DNA of 64,000 nt, from the NCBI RefSeq assembly GCF_021130785.1, contig NW_025777931.1:19287-83286 (forward strand), given 5' to 3'. Shown in pieces: positions 10,773 to 18,876 of the stretch (its first letter is position 1; the number at the start of each line of letters is the position of its first letter). A model generated the notes under the pieces. That model made no database searches. It worked only from the letters and a program-made list of their open reading frames with translations, and was not told the origin of the DNA. Made by a program: the position numbers and the translations under genes. Source of the stretch: Homalodisca vitripennis. Its lineage: Eukaryota > Arthropoda > Insecta > Hemiptera > Cicadellidae.

Positions 10773-11561
10773 AAACATTTTCATCGTGTAATTTAGATAT
10801 TCTATAAATCAGTCGAGATTCTGCCATATTTGTAGTAAAATGATTTCCGTTGTATAAAATATTCAAAGATTCTTTCATTTGGTTGTAGAGATTTATACTA
10901 TTTGGATCTCCTTGTCTTAATAAAATTTCCATTTCTGGGTAATCAATTTCAAGTTCTTTCAATCTTTTCGGTATTTCTCTCTTTTGAGCTCTGATAACGT
11001 AATAAGGATATTCCCACATGTGATTCTTCTTAATTAATACAAAAACATGGTGTTTTTTCTTAGCAAAATCTTTACAAACAAGGTCTGGTTTCATTAAGTC
11101 AATTTTTACACTTTGTTTTGCGATTATTTCCGTTTTTATTTCATCTTTAATTTGCAAGTGTTTAACTTCGTCCTCTAAATATTTAATCTTGTTTTCAAGT
11201 TTGTACACACCAAATTTACGAATACTTGGTAAAACTTCTTCTAAAACCCAATCTTGAAACATTTCTGCTATTTTCATTTTAGATTTCAAGATTAAAGAAT
11301 ATATGCCTGCTTCATTTATGAAAACAGTGTTTTTTTTGAAAGTTTGAAGGCGGGGGCGAATCACCCCTACCTTCAGAATGTATGTTTTTGAAGCTTTTTT
11401 TTATATTTTTCTTTGACATGTTCTTTAATTGCTTTCTTCGTATCTTTATATTCTAACACCTCTGCAACATCTTTCGCCTTAAACCAAAATTCATTATTTT
11501 CGTCAACAAATGTTAAAATTTCTTTATTATTGAATTTGAGTAGATTCACAACTGACTCCAT
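10759..11561 (-). pseudogene. BRO-N domain protein, split in two frames
   Basis: The upstream piece (11373-11561) has the first half of a BRO-N domain (FWFKAKDVAEVLEYKDTKKA) and starts at TTTTTTTTCTATCTAAATGG. The downstream piece (10759-11364, opened by a non-ATG codon) has the second half (TVFINEAGIYSLILKSKM and VLEEVLPSIRKFG). A coiled coil follows (ENKIKYLEDEVKHLQ), then a C-terminal domain with HHVFVLIKKN and YYVIRAQKRE, of the type found in baculovirus BRO and related DNA-virus proteins. BRO-N binds DNA in studied members. The join at 11365-11372 lies in a GC-rich hairpin (GGGGCGAATCACCCC). The role in this element is unknown. Confidence 0.85.
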
Positions 11562-11584
11562 TTAGATAGAAAAAAAATTTAACT

Positions 11585-11746
11585 AGTAATTTTTATTTCA
11601 GAATAAAGCCCAGATTCATTGATAAAAACAGGGTCAGGATGAAGATTGTTAAGGGGTCTATGGGATAGACTCCTGTAATTTATACATTCAAAAGTTGTTT
11701 TCTTGAAAATTTGAAGGTAAGAACGATTCGTTCCCCCCTTGATTCA
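11585..11746 (-). pseudogene. Second BRO-N fragment, decayed
   Basis: Reading the minus strand gives PVFINESGLYSEIK (about 11590-11640), the BRO-N core motif also present in the neighbouring gene. Upstream of it is an ACCTTCAAATTTTCAAGAAAAC stretch similar to that around 11330-11370. This is too short to be a gene and is best read as the remnant of a tandem BRO duplication. It lies between the BRO gene and the 3' end of the penton gene. It contains small palindromes (GAACGATTCGTTC at about 11721-11733, GTCTATGGGATAGAC at about 11656-11670). Confidence 0.6.
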
Positions 11747-12487
11747 TCATTCTTTCGACAATCTTAAATATATTGTTGTTTTACTCTCATTATTTAATAA
11801 ATTTCCCTCAGAGTCTTGAACAGTTAAGACGATTTTTTGAATTCTTTTCATATTTTTTCTAATTGGAATATAATCGATTTCATTCGGTTTTTCACTGATT
11901 TTTGATCCATAAGCAACATTTGGGAAAAATGTGTACAAAATTTCAGATTCTTTGTGTAAGTGTTCGGTATGATTTTCAAAACTAGGTTCAACGAGATTAC
12001 AATGTACTTCAATTACATCAAACGGTCTAAATTTTGGCGTTTTATTTCCTAAATATACCTGATTTGGCTCAATAGTTTCTTGAACAAACCCTAACAATTC
12101 CACAATAATTGCTGAAAACATTATTCTTACTGGTGATTTTATTTGAATTTTATTAGAGAGATAATTTTTTTTTTGCATTTCAAACTTGTTTTCGTCGTCA
12201 AAGTTTAAAGATTTATCTGATTGTTTGAATGTTTTCAGATAATTTTTAAGGGAATTTTTTATTTGATCGAAAGTATAATATCCTTTGTTTAAACCATAAT
12301 ATTTTGTTATGTTCTTCTCACTAAATCCTATACAATAAGGAGAACTTTCACTAATATTTATTACAAAATTGTCAGAATAAAAGCCGCTTAAACCGATAAA
12401 ATAATTTGATTCTTCCTCTAAGTGTATAGGATGTTCCAAGTTTAAAACTAATTTAGAGCTTTCTGAAGTCAACTTGAACAGCTTCAT
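11747..12487 (-). CDS. Penton-like minor capsid protein (single jelly-roll)
   Basis: The frame is complete at 246 codons. The sequence matches my memory of the Polinton minor capsid family: an N-terminal beta-rich half (NYFIGLSGFYSDN), the stretch DVIEVHCNLVEPSF, then HKESEILYTFFPN, GSKISEKPNEIDYIPI and a C-terminal IVLTVQDSEGNLL. The protein should form the pentamers at capsid vertices. The gene is divergent from the packaging ATPase with only 40 bp between, so both are driven from one small intergenic region. Its start (GCGAAAATGAAG) lacks the TAAATGG element. The stop is followed by GGGGGGAACGAATCGTTC, a possible 3' hairpin. No interruption is seen. Confidence 0.85.
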   Translation of the reverse strand: MKLFKLTSESSKLVLNLEHPIHLEEESNYFIGLSGFYSDNFVINISESSPYCIGFSEKNITKYYGLNKGYYTFDQIKNSLKNYLKTFKQSDKSLNFDDENKFEMQKKNYLSNKIQIKSPVRIMFSAIIVELLGFVQETIEPNQVYLGNKTPKFRPFDVIEVHCNLVEPSFENHTEHLHKESEILYTFFPNVAYGSKISEKPNEIDYIPIRKNMKRIQKIVLTVQDSEGNLLNNESKTTIYLRLSKE

Positions 12488-12527
12488 TTTCGCAAGCGTT
12501 GCTTCAAGATGAAAATCTTCTATTTAA
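12488..12527. promoter_or_regulatory. Divergent promoter between penton and packaging ATPase
   Basis: Only 40 bp separate the two start codons. The ATPase side has TCTTCTATTTAAATGG. The middle holds an AAGCGTTGCTTCAAG segment with partial dyad symmetry. Co-expression of two virion genes would follow. Confidence 0.4.
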
Positions 12528-13192
12528 ATGGAGAAATTTTTAAAGCAAAAAGATCAGATAAAACTTCAAACGTTTGAAGAAAATAAGAAAGATCAACCAA
12601 TCAGATTGTTAATTGTTGGTTCAAGTGGATGTGGAAAAACAACTTTATTATTGAATTTTATCTACAATAGGTTGATTCCTTATTCCAATTTGTATGTTTT
12701 TAGTAAATCTTTAGAACAAGACGCCTATAAAAAAATTACAAGAAAGATTTGAAAATATTGAGAAAAACTTAAACAAAAAAATATCACATTTTTATAATGC
12801 CTCTGAGGACATAGTTCCATTAAGCGAGTGAAAAACCAAATTCTTTAATCGTTTTCGATGATTGTATTTTAGAAAATCAAGACGTTATTAAGGAATATTT
12901 CGTAATGTCTCGTCACAAAAACATATCTTGTATCTATCTTTCCCAATGCTTTTCAAAGGTTGATAAACAAGTTATTAGAAATAACCTGAATATGTTGTGT
13001 ATTTTTAAGCAAGATGATCACTATTCGAGAAAGATTTATAACAATTATGTGGGATCTGATATGAGTTTTAACCACTTTATTGAGTTATGTGATAAAATTT
13101 GGAAGGAAGACTACGGATTTTTAACTATTAATCTAACTTTGAAGCCTAAAAATGGCAAATATTTGAATAAATTTTCCAATATAAACGTGTGA
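12528..13192 (+). pseudogene. FtsK/HerA-type genome packaging ATPase, frameshifted
   Basis: The first piece (12528-12752) carries a Walker A motif GSSGCGKTTLLLNF after a short helical leader. The frame breaks at a run of seven A near 12726. A stretch readable in another frame runs to about 12830, where a second one-base shift occurs. Next come Walker B (SLIVFDDCILENQ, about 12840-12878) and the final piece (12905-13192) with MSRHKNISCIYLSQCFSK, the sensor-like region typical of A32-type virus packaging ATPases. The reconstructed span is about 220 codons, normal for Polintons. The start is set by TCTATTTAAATGG. Catalytic motifs are intact on both sides of the breaks. Confidence 0.92.
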
Positions 13193-13200
13193 TAATCTAG

Positions 13201-13494
13201 TTGTTTTCATGTTTTTACGTTCACGTTCCACGTTTCGTGTTCTCGTTTCGTGTTCACGTTTCCACGTTCCACGTTCACGTTTTACGTTCCGTGTTCTCGT
13301 TTCGTGTTCACGTTTCCACGTTCCACGTTCACGTTTTACGTTCCGTGTTCACGTTTCGTGTTCTCGTTTTCACGTTTCGTGTTCACGTTTCCACGTTCCA
13401 CGTTTACGTTTTACGTTCCGTGTTCACGTTTTTACGTTCCACGTTTCGTGTTCTCGTTTCGTGTTCACGTTTCCACGTTCCACGTTTACGTTTC
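13201..13494. repeat. Hexamer-based minisatellite (ACGTTT/ACGTTC)n inside Polinton
   Basis: The block is built from ACGTTT, ACGTTC, CACGTTCC and GTGTTC hexamer variants arranged in larger units. The marker GTTCTCG recurs at 13239, 13293, 13360 and 13450, so higher-order units are about 54, 67 and 90 bp. It has no stop codons on the plus strand in long stretches, so several overlapping frames look open, but they are pure repeat translations. It lies between the packaging ATPase stop and the start of the PLA2-domain gene. Confidence 0.9.
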
Positions 13495-13511
13495 AAAATT
13501 TTCCTAAATAA

Positions 13512-14829
13512 ATGGCGAACGTAACTTCAGAAGAAGCAAAAAAAACTTGATCAAATAGAAAAGAAATTAATCAAAGAATTTAAAGAACAGATTCGAATTG
13601 ATGAAAAAAGAACAAGAATTTATTCAAAAAATTAATCAACCTGTAACATCTGCAATAAAAAATGTTGAGGGCAAAATTGAAAATGTTTTAAGCGATAATC
13701 AAAATTTGATGAATTTGGTTCCAGTTGTACGACAATTTGCTGATATTTCGATACCAGAATCTGAGTTTTGAATTGCCAAAATTACCATCTTCAACACCAT
13801 TTAGACCTCGAATCATTGAAGACTCTACCATAGTTGAACCAATAAGTCCTGGAACAACGGATATAATAATTGGTGAAATTGGTAAAAAATTTCTTCCTAG
13901 AGCAAAGGATGATAAATTTTGGTTTGTATTGGGACAGAAAAAAAGAAAAGTTTTATGATTGGAAATTTGCCCGTGAATTTTGAGCATAATGATATCATTA
14001 TTAATGAAAAAACATATGAAGGAACTCAAGGTTTATGGAGATTATTAACAGGCACTGATGTTCCAAAAGACGGTTTATATTCTGAAGAAGACTTGAAAAA
14101 GTATACTGAAATTTTATGGAAATCTGATTCAATTTACAAAAATAATGATCCATCAACTAAGAAACCAAAGTCAAGTAAAGGTAAAAAAATATCTCAATTT
14201 GATTAAACCAATTTGGGAAAAAAGAATCGAAGGATCAGGTGTGAGAAAATACAGTGATAATAAGATTGAATACAGATATATCGACGATTTGACAAAACTC
14301 GATGGAATTATTAATTATATTTATGCTCAAGAAAAGGCTGGAAACAACAATTTTTTTGAACGAAAAGAAAAGCGATTAAAGATTTTATTTCGAACAAACT
14401 TGATGAAATGATTGAAAAACCTGATGGAATTAAATATTTAAAACGAGTTTTTGCCGGCAATAAGTTCATCTATGATTGAGGGTAGTGGACTTTTGAATGA
14501 TTTTATCAACAATTTACCTTTTGAATTACACGTACCAACTTATCAGTATCTGGGGCCTGGCACAAAACTCGAAAAAAGACTAAAAAGAGGAGATCCTGGT
14601 ATAAAATAAATTAGATCAAGCTGCTATGGAACACGATATTTTTTATGCAAAACATAGAGACACAAATTCCAGACATATAGCAGATAAAGTTTTGCAAGAT
14701 AAGGCAATGGATAGATTTTTATCAAAAGATGCTAGTTTAGGTGAAAGATTTGTTGCGCTTCCAACAGCTGGAGCAATGTTTTTGAAGAGAAAACTAGGAA
14801 TGGGAATCGAAGAGAACTTGAAATTTTAA
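13512..14829 (+). pseudogene. Polinton structural-type protein with PLA2-like domain, heavily frameshifted
   Basis: One gene of about 435 codons, recoverable only across many frames, starts at CCTAAATAAATGG. The order is: an N-terminal coiled coil (to about 13740); a conserved central region with YEGTQGLWRLL (near 14015) and NNDPSTKKPKSS (near 14150); a GSGLLND segment near 14480; the glycine loop YLGPGTKLEKR (about 14545); and LDQAAMEHDIFYAKH (about 14605-14650). The last two are the Ca-binding loop and His-Asp helix of parvovirus-type phospholipase A2 domains. Shifts lie at A8 (13538-13545), A6 (13604-13609), T4 (13766-13769), near 13915-13960, A7 (about 14185), 14375, T5 (about 14450) and 14605. 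By analogy with parvovirus VP1 it may breach membranes during entry. That is inference. Confidence 0.8.
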
Positions 14830-14837
14830 CTATATAA

Positions 14838-15299
14838 ATGGAGGTGAACGTAAACTTCAGCAAAAATCAGAAAGAAAAAATAAAATCCGCTTTTAAGAAG
14901 AAAAATACCCGTTAGTATTCAATTTAAAATAGATCAACTAAAAAATGGCGAAGATAAGATATTTTTAACAAATAGACAATACAATAAACTCGAAAAACAT
15001 AAGAAAAACAATAAAGGAACCAGAATAGAATTTTCTTATAATCAGTTGAGAGAACTTAAAAATGGTGGACTTTTGAAAGATTTATTAGATTTTGGAGAAA
15101 ATATTCCAGTTGTTAAAAATGTTGTTCCTTATGTTCGTAAAGCTGCTCCAATCGTTAAAAAAGATGTGATTCCTATTGTTCGAAACATTTTAAATTGGTT
15201 AGATAAAGAGTTGGAAGATGTTACAGGATCTGGATTAGATGAAAAAACTTTGAATTACGTGAAATCAAACATTGAAAAAAAAAATTTAAACCTTTAACA
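14838..15299 (+). pseudogene. Basic/amphipathic virion protein (pVI-like?), likely N-part of protease polyprotein
   Basis: The gene starts at TTAACTATATAAATGGAG. A stop in the original frame falls after about 25 codons, and the conserved frame continues with FLTNRQYNKLEKHKK. A helical hydrophobic segment follows (GGLLKDLLDF, then VVPYVRKAAPIVKKDVIPIV) and ends with TGSGLDEKTLNYVKS near 15270. A run of ten A at about 15276-15285 then shifts the frame. Just beyond it the protease frame continues with no ATG of its own, so the two were probably one polypeptide. The small basic amphipathic character recalls adenovirus pVI/pX, but I see no sequence identity to claim. Confidence 0.6.
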
Positions 15300-15704
15300 T
15301 TCGGGGAATTGGAAGAAATCTGCAAAAATATTAAACATTTTAGAGGAATCTTCATGAGAGATACATTACCTGAAAAAGTTAAGAAATTTGAATGTGGAAT
15401 TGTGAATTTAGACTCGATTATGGGAAGTGGAACGCATTGGATTTGTTATTATAAAAATGATAAGAATGCATGTTATTTTGATTCGTATGGAAGAATTGAG
15501 GACAAACCACCTATAGAATTGATTAAATATTTGAAAAAATCAAGCGTCTACTACAATGATTCTCAGATTCAAGACTATAAAGATCCCCCAATTTGTGGTC
15601 ATTTATGTGTTTTTGTGTTGAATGAACTGAGTAATGGTAAAGATTTTAAAGAAGTTGTTAACAAATTATTGCTTAATAAATATGGATTCACAAAATATTT
15701 TTGA
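15300..15704 (+). CDS. Adenain-like (Ulp1-fold) cysteine protease
   Basis: Within 131 codons from 15309 the catalytic set is visible: GTHW (H43), YFDSYG (D58), IQDYKDPPICGHLC (Q88, C96). Upstream, HFRGIFMRDTLPEK is the conserved N-terminal signature of Polinton proteases. This enzyme would cleave capsid and core precursors during virion maturation, as the adenovirus protease does. The frame opens without an ATG, because it is the C-terminal part of the preceding frame-shifted reading frame. The 3' end overlaps the next gene's start (15682) by 23 bp. Confidence 0.92.
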   Translation, partial: FGELEEICKNIKHFRGIFMRDTLPEKVKKFECGIVNLDSIMGSGTHWICYYKNDKNACYFDSYGRIEDKPPIELIKYLKKSSVYYNDSQIQDYKDPPICGHLCVFVLNELSNGKDFKEVVNKLLLNKYGFTKYF

Positions 15705-16714
15705 CGTATTTGGAACACAAATTATTCAAAATGTAGATAATAGTTTGAATTTTGATAGTTTGAGAAATGAGTTTGATAACAAGTTAGAAAATTTATTACA
15801 AAACCTTCCAGATTCAGATATGTTTGCTGTCGAGATTGAAGATTTTAAAGCAGAATATGATAACAAACTTGCAAATTTCATGAGTTCAAATGAAGTTGCT
15901 GATAAAATAAAAACATTGGAAAAAGAAGTTGATGATGGTGTAAAAAAATTATTTACCATATTAATGTCTCATATCGAAAAAGCTGATAAAATTACTGAAG
16001 CGATCAAAGTTGAAAAGAATTATGTTAGTTTGGCTAATAAGAAAAGAATTGTCGGTGTTCGACCTGGTATTGACAAACATGATGTTGTTGTTAAAGAGCA
16101 AATTTTGAAACCTCTAAAATTATCAGAAAACATCGATATTGTTGATTTACATGATCCGAATGTTAAAAATGCCTTAGATTTTAAAGGGAAAAGAATTAGC
16201 GGTGTTAGTAAAGGAATTAATCCATTTGATGTTGTTGTAATGATTCAATTAGAAGATCCTATTAAAATGTTTAATGAACTAAAACAAAACTATGAGAATC
16301 ATAAACAGCATGTTAAAGATTTTACAACAGAAGTCTATGAAAAACTTGATGAAAGAAGTAAAAGATCAGTAGACGATGTTGGTGAATTACTTGATAAAGT
16401 AAATAAACTAGAAGAAAACTTTAATACATATAAAAATGATGTTAATGTATTAGTTGGTGAAGTAATTAATTCTGGAAGATTTTGATACACATTTCAATGA
16501 GAAAGTAAACTTTTTTAAAGATTTTGGTACACGTTTCAATGAGAAAGCAACACATAATAATGAATTACTTAAAAGTATAGATGATCGATACTCTTTATAT
16601 CTCGATAAAGTAAATAAACTAGAAGAAAACTTTAATAAATTTAAAGAAGATGTCGATAAAACTTTTGAAAACATCGACAACAGATTTAATGGAGTAGGTG
16701 GTTACGATGACTAA
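15682..16714 (+). pseudogene. Coiled-coil, fibre-like protein with one frameshift
   Basis: The likely ATG at 15682 (AATAAATATGG) lies inside the protease 3' end. An acidic coiled coil is followed by two copies of a KRIxGVxxGIxxxDVVV motif (about residues 120 and 175). This is the glycine-turn repeat I associate with trimeric fibre shafts of phages and viruses. A C-terminal coiled coil then carries a repeated DKVNKLEENFN unit (near 16395 and again near 16605). A one-base shift at about 16477 separates the 268-codon main frame from a tail frame that ends at 16714 with NRFNGVGGYDD. A role as a spike or fibre on the capsid vertex is inference. No receptor-binding head domain is recognisable. Confidence 0.65.
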
Positions 16715-16728
16715 TTTTCCTTATATAA

Positions 16729-16872
16729 ATGGCGCTCATATATTGTGTGAGATGTAAAGAGAAAACTGCCACAAACGATATAAAATACTATGCAAACATC
16801 AATGGAGTTAAAAGAATTTCTGGAAAATGTGCTGAATGTAACGCAAAAAAGAGCCAATTTATAAAAACTTGA
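16729..16872 (+). CDS. 47-residue stand-alone zinc ribbon protein
   Basis: This complete small gene starts at CCTTATATAAATGG and ends TGA at 16870-16872. It reads MALIYCVRCKEKTA, then ISGKCAECNAKKSQF, so the zinc ligands are CVRC and CAEC. It closely resembles the first 50 residues of the integrase (CHKC...AAKCSKC...KSKFIK) in spacing and flanks. Ribbons of this kind are common in viral proteins (I recall them as DUF5679-like). It may be a free partner of the integrase or a DNA-binding regulator. Confidence 0.8.
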   Translation: MALIYCVRCKEKTATNDIKYYANINGVKRISGKCAECNAKKSQFIKT

Positions 16873-16900
16873 TTTTGAAATTTTTTCTTAATAAATAGAG

Positions 16901-17299
16901 ATGGCGGGACATTACAGTGCTTTCGATCTTTTTATCATGCAACACGAAAGAGATTTGAAAAAAGAACATTGGGATGACATTTCTCAAAAATATGAATTAT
17001 CCGAAGATATGATGAGATTATACGTAAACAAATTGAATTGGTATAACATTGCAAAATATCAAACTTTATCATCAGAGTTCATTCAAGAAAATATACATTA
17101 TCAATTAAAAGATCATATGTCTGTTCTTTGTCTCTATCAACACTTGAGTATAAAGTTTTTGGATGAAAATAAAGATACAGTTGATTGGAACAATATTATA
17201 GATAGCGGTTACTATCCTGTGCAGATTTTATTGAAATATGTGACCGAGATCGCAAAATTTAAGGAAGAGAATCCTGAATATGACGAAGTAGATCATTAA
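16901..17299 (+). CDS. Short-repeat (LSExFI / WxxI) protein, 132 residues
   Basis: The frame is complete and follows TTTTTTCTTAATAAATAGAGATGG, where the T-rich and AATAAAT element sits a few bases further upstream than usual. It contains four degenerate units of 20-25 residues: HWDDISQKYELSEDMMRLYV, LNWYNIAKYQTLSSEFIQ, LCLYQHLSIKFLDEN and DWNNIIDSGYY. I recall such units in proteins of large DNA viruses, where they form short helical repeats. The function is unknown. Its position between the zinc ribbon and major capsid genes suggests late expression. Confidence 0.7.
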   Translation: MAGHYSAFDLFIMQHERDLKKEHWDDISQKYELSEDMMRLYVNKLNWYNIAKYQTLSSEFIQENIHYQLKDHMSVLCLYQHLSIKFLDENKDTVDWNNIIDSGYYPVQILLKYVTEIAKFKEENPEYDEVDH

Positions 17300-17301
17300 A
17301 A

Positions 17302-17382
17302 ATGACTCTAATCTTTTTAATTATTTTACTAAAATTTATATCTTTTCTTATAAAAACGTACATTAGATCGATGAAAAAATGA
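17302..17382 (+). CDS. Possible 26-residue membrane micropeptide
   Basis: Just after the preceding stop, an ATG (TTAAAAATG) opens 26 codons: a hydrophobic stretch (LIFLIILLKFISFLI) followed by a basic end (RSMKK). This has the shape of a single-pass membrane peptide. The region is AT-rich, so a chance frame encoding Leu, Ile and Phe is a real possibility. It is the only thing between 17300 and 17420. Confidence 0.3.
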   Translation: MTLIFLIILLKFISFLIKTYIRSMKK

Positions 17383-17420
17383 TACACGATGTTTAAAATT
17401 TCTAAATTTTCTCTTATTAA

Positions 17421-18616
17421 ATGGCGGACTACAGAAAATATGCTAGTGATATTGAAAGGGCGGAGTTTAAAAAATTTCTATCCAATTAGTAAACAACATT
17501 TGAATGAACCGAATAAAAGAACTGAGTTTAATATTGATTTTGGAGATAACTTTTGCTCGTCTAACTTCCAGTTTTATATTTCTGGAACTTTAACAAAACA
17601 AGATGGTCAAGCATATCTTGGAACTGATAATGTTAGATTAATCGATAATTTTATACCGTTTTTATTTTTTAAGATTGAAGTAAGAAAACACAATAAATTG
17701 ATAGAAGAAGTCGAAAACTGTGGCCAATTAAGCACAATTAAAGGAACTATTTCGTATTCAAAAAGTGATGTTATTTCTCAAACTTCTAATGGCTTTGAAT
17801 CAGATTTTAAATTTGGTGTTTTTGAAGCAGCTGGAAATTTATCTCATTTTGGATTAGGATTTTTTGAAAATGTTACTATTCCGATCTATAAAGGAGGATT
17901 TTATCTAAGTTTTATAAGAGCAGAAGACGATGATGTGATTCTGAAGACTACAACTGGAAATGTTATGCCTGTTGATGGAAAAAATAACAATTACAGATTT
18001 TTTTATTAGAGTTCCAATGATTGATTATAAAACCACGAGTAAAATTAGGTTGATTGATGAAATTACAAAAAGTCAAAACATTATGTTTAATTTTCTAGAT
18101 TGGCAATGTATTGAACAAAAAGGTATTTCCGGAACAACTTATTCGTTCGATATCACAAATATTTATAGAAATATCTTCAATCCCAAGTTCGTTATCATAG
18201 GTTTTCAAACAGATAGACAGAATAATCAAGAAAAAAATCCTTCAAAGTTTGATAGTTTGGATGTAAAAAATATCAGAGTAAAATTGAACGGTTCTTATTA
18301 TCCAGATGAATTACAAAATTTAAACATTTCCGGAGGTCTTTTCAGAATCATGTATCAGATGTATCAAGATTTTAAGAAAGTTTACTGTAATAATAAGGAA
18401 ATGTATTACAATCCTAAAGAATTTTTAGCGAATAGACCTATTTATGTCATTGATACAACAAAGAGTTTGACAAATATTTCTGGTTCAAAGAACGATATAA
18501 TTATCAATATGGATTTTCAAAAAGCTGTTACAAACGCGATTTGTTATGTTGTTGTTGTCTCTGAGAAATTTTTAGCCTATGATGTGATTAAGAACGATAT
18601 TAGAGAAATTCAGTAG
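17421..18616 (+). pseudogene. Major capsid protein (double jelly-roll), two frameshifts
   Basis: The start is set by TCTCTTATTAAATGGCGG at 17421. The first frame (MADYRKYASDIERAEFKK) is lost at a run of six A near 17467. The second (to 18009) holds FYPISKQHLNEP and TEFNIDFGDN, and then SHFGLGFFENVTIPIYKGG. Another one-base shift lies near 17985-18000. The third (to 18616) holds KSQNIMFNFLDWQC, NPKFVIIGFQTDRQNNQEKN, NNKEMYYNPKEFLANRPIYV and the C-terminal strand. These are signatures I know from arthropod Polinton major capsid proteins. The span of about 398 codons is normal. It would form the pseudohexameric capsomers. Breaks lie at or near A-runs and no large deletion is seen. Confidence 0.9.
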
Positions 18617-18852
18617 TTAATGATGTTCATATTATTCTCTTTCATTCCTTCTAATATTTCAAAAATATACTCTTTCGCCACTGAAAAATCCCGATTTCTC
18701 CCGTAATAATCTTTATAATCGTACACATAATATCCTAAATAGTTGTACAATAGAATGAAATTATTTCTATTTATCTCTGTTGTAGAAATGTAAACACAAA
18801 CATTTGCGCTGAAAAATTTATATCTCTGCAGACTTAGTTCCATAATCTCCAT
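18610..18852 (-). CDS. Unrecognised 80-residue Polinton protein
   Basis: The complete frame starts at GATTTTTTTATAAATGGAG, the same start element used by other genes of this transposon. It is rich in Tyr and Asn (YNYLGYYVYDYKDYYGR) with an acidic helical C-terminus (FEILEGMKENN). It overlaps the 3' end of the capsid gene by 7 bp in convergent orientation and is divergent from the gene at 18877, with 24 bp between their start codons. I recognise no domain. Confidence 0.65.
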   Translation of the reverse strand: MEIMELSLQRYKFFSANVCVYISTTEINRNNFILLYNYLGYYVYDYKDYYGRNRDFSVAKEYIFEILEGMKENNMNIINY

Positions 18853-18876
18853 TTATAAAAAAATCTTTTTGTTTAA

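Noticed and set aside
13201..13524. Three overlapping Arg/Val/Phe/Ser-rich frames
   Set aside because: They are translations of the ACGTTT minisatellite in all three frames, with no start context or domain.
15726..15959. Minus-strand frames 15726-15959 and 16450-16680
   Set aside because: Shadows of the coiled-coil fibre-like gene.
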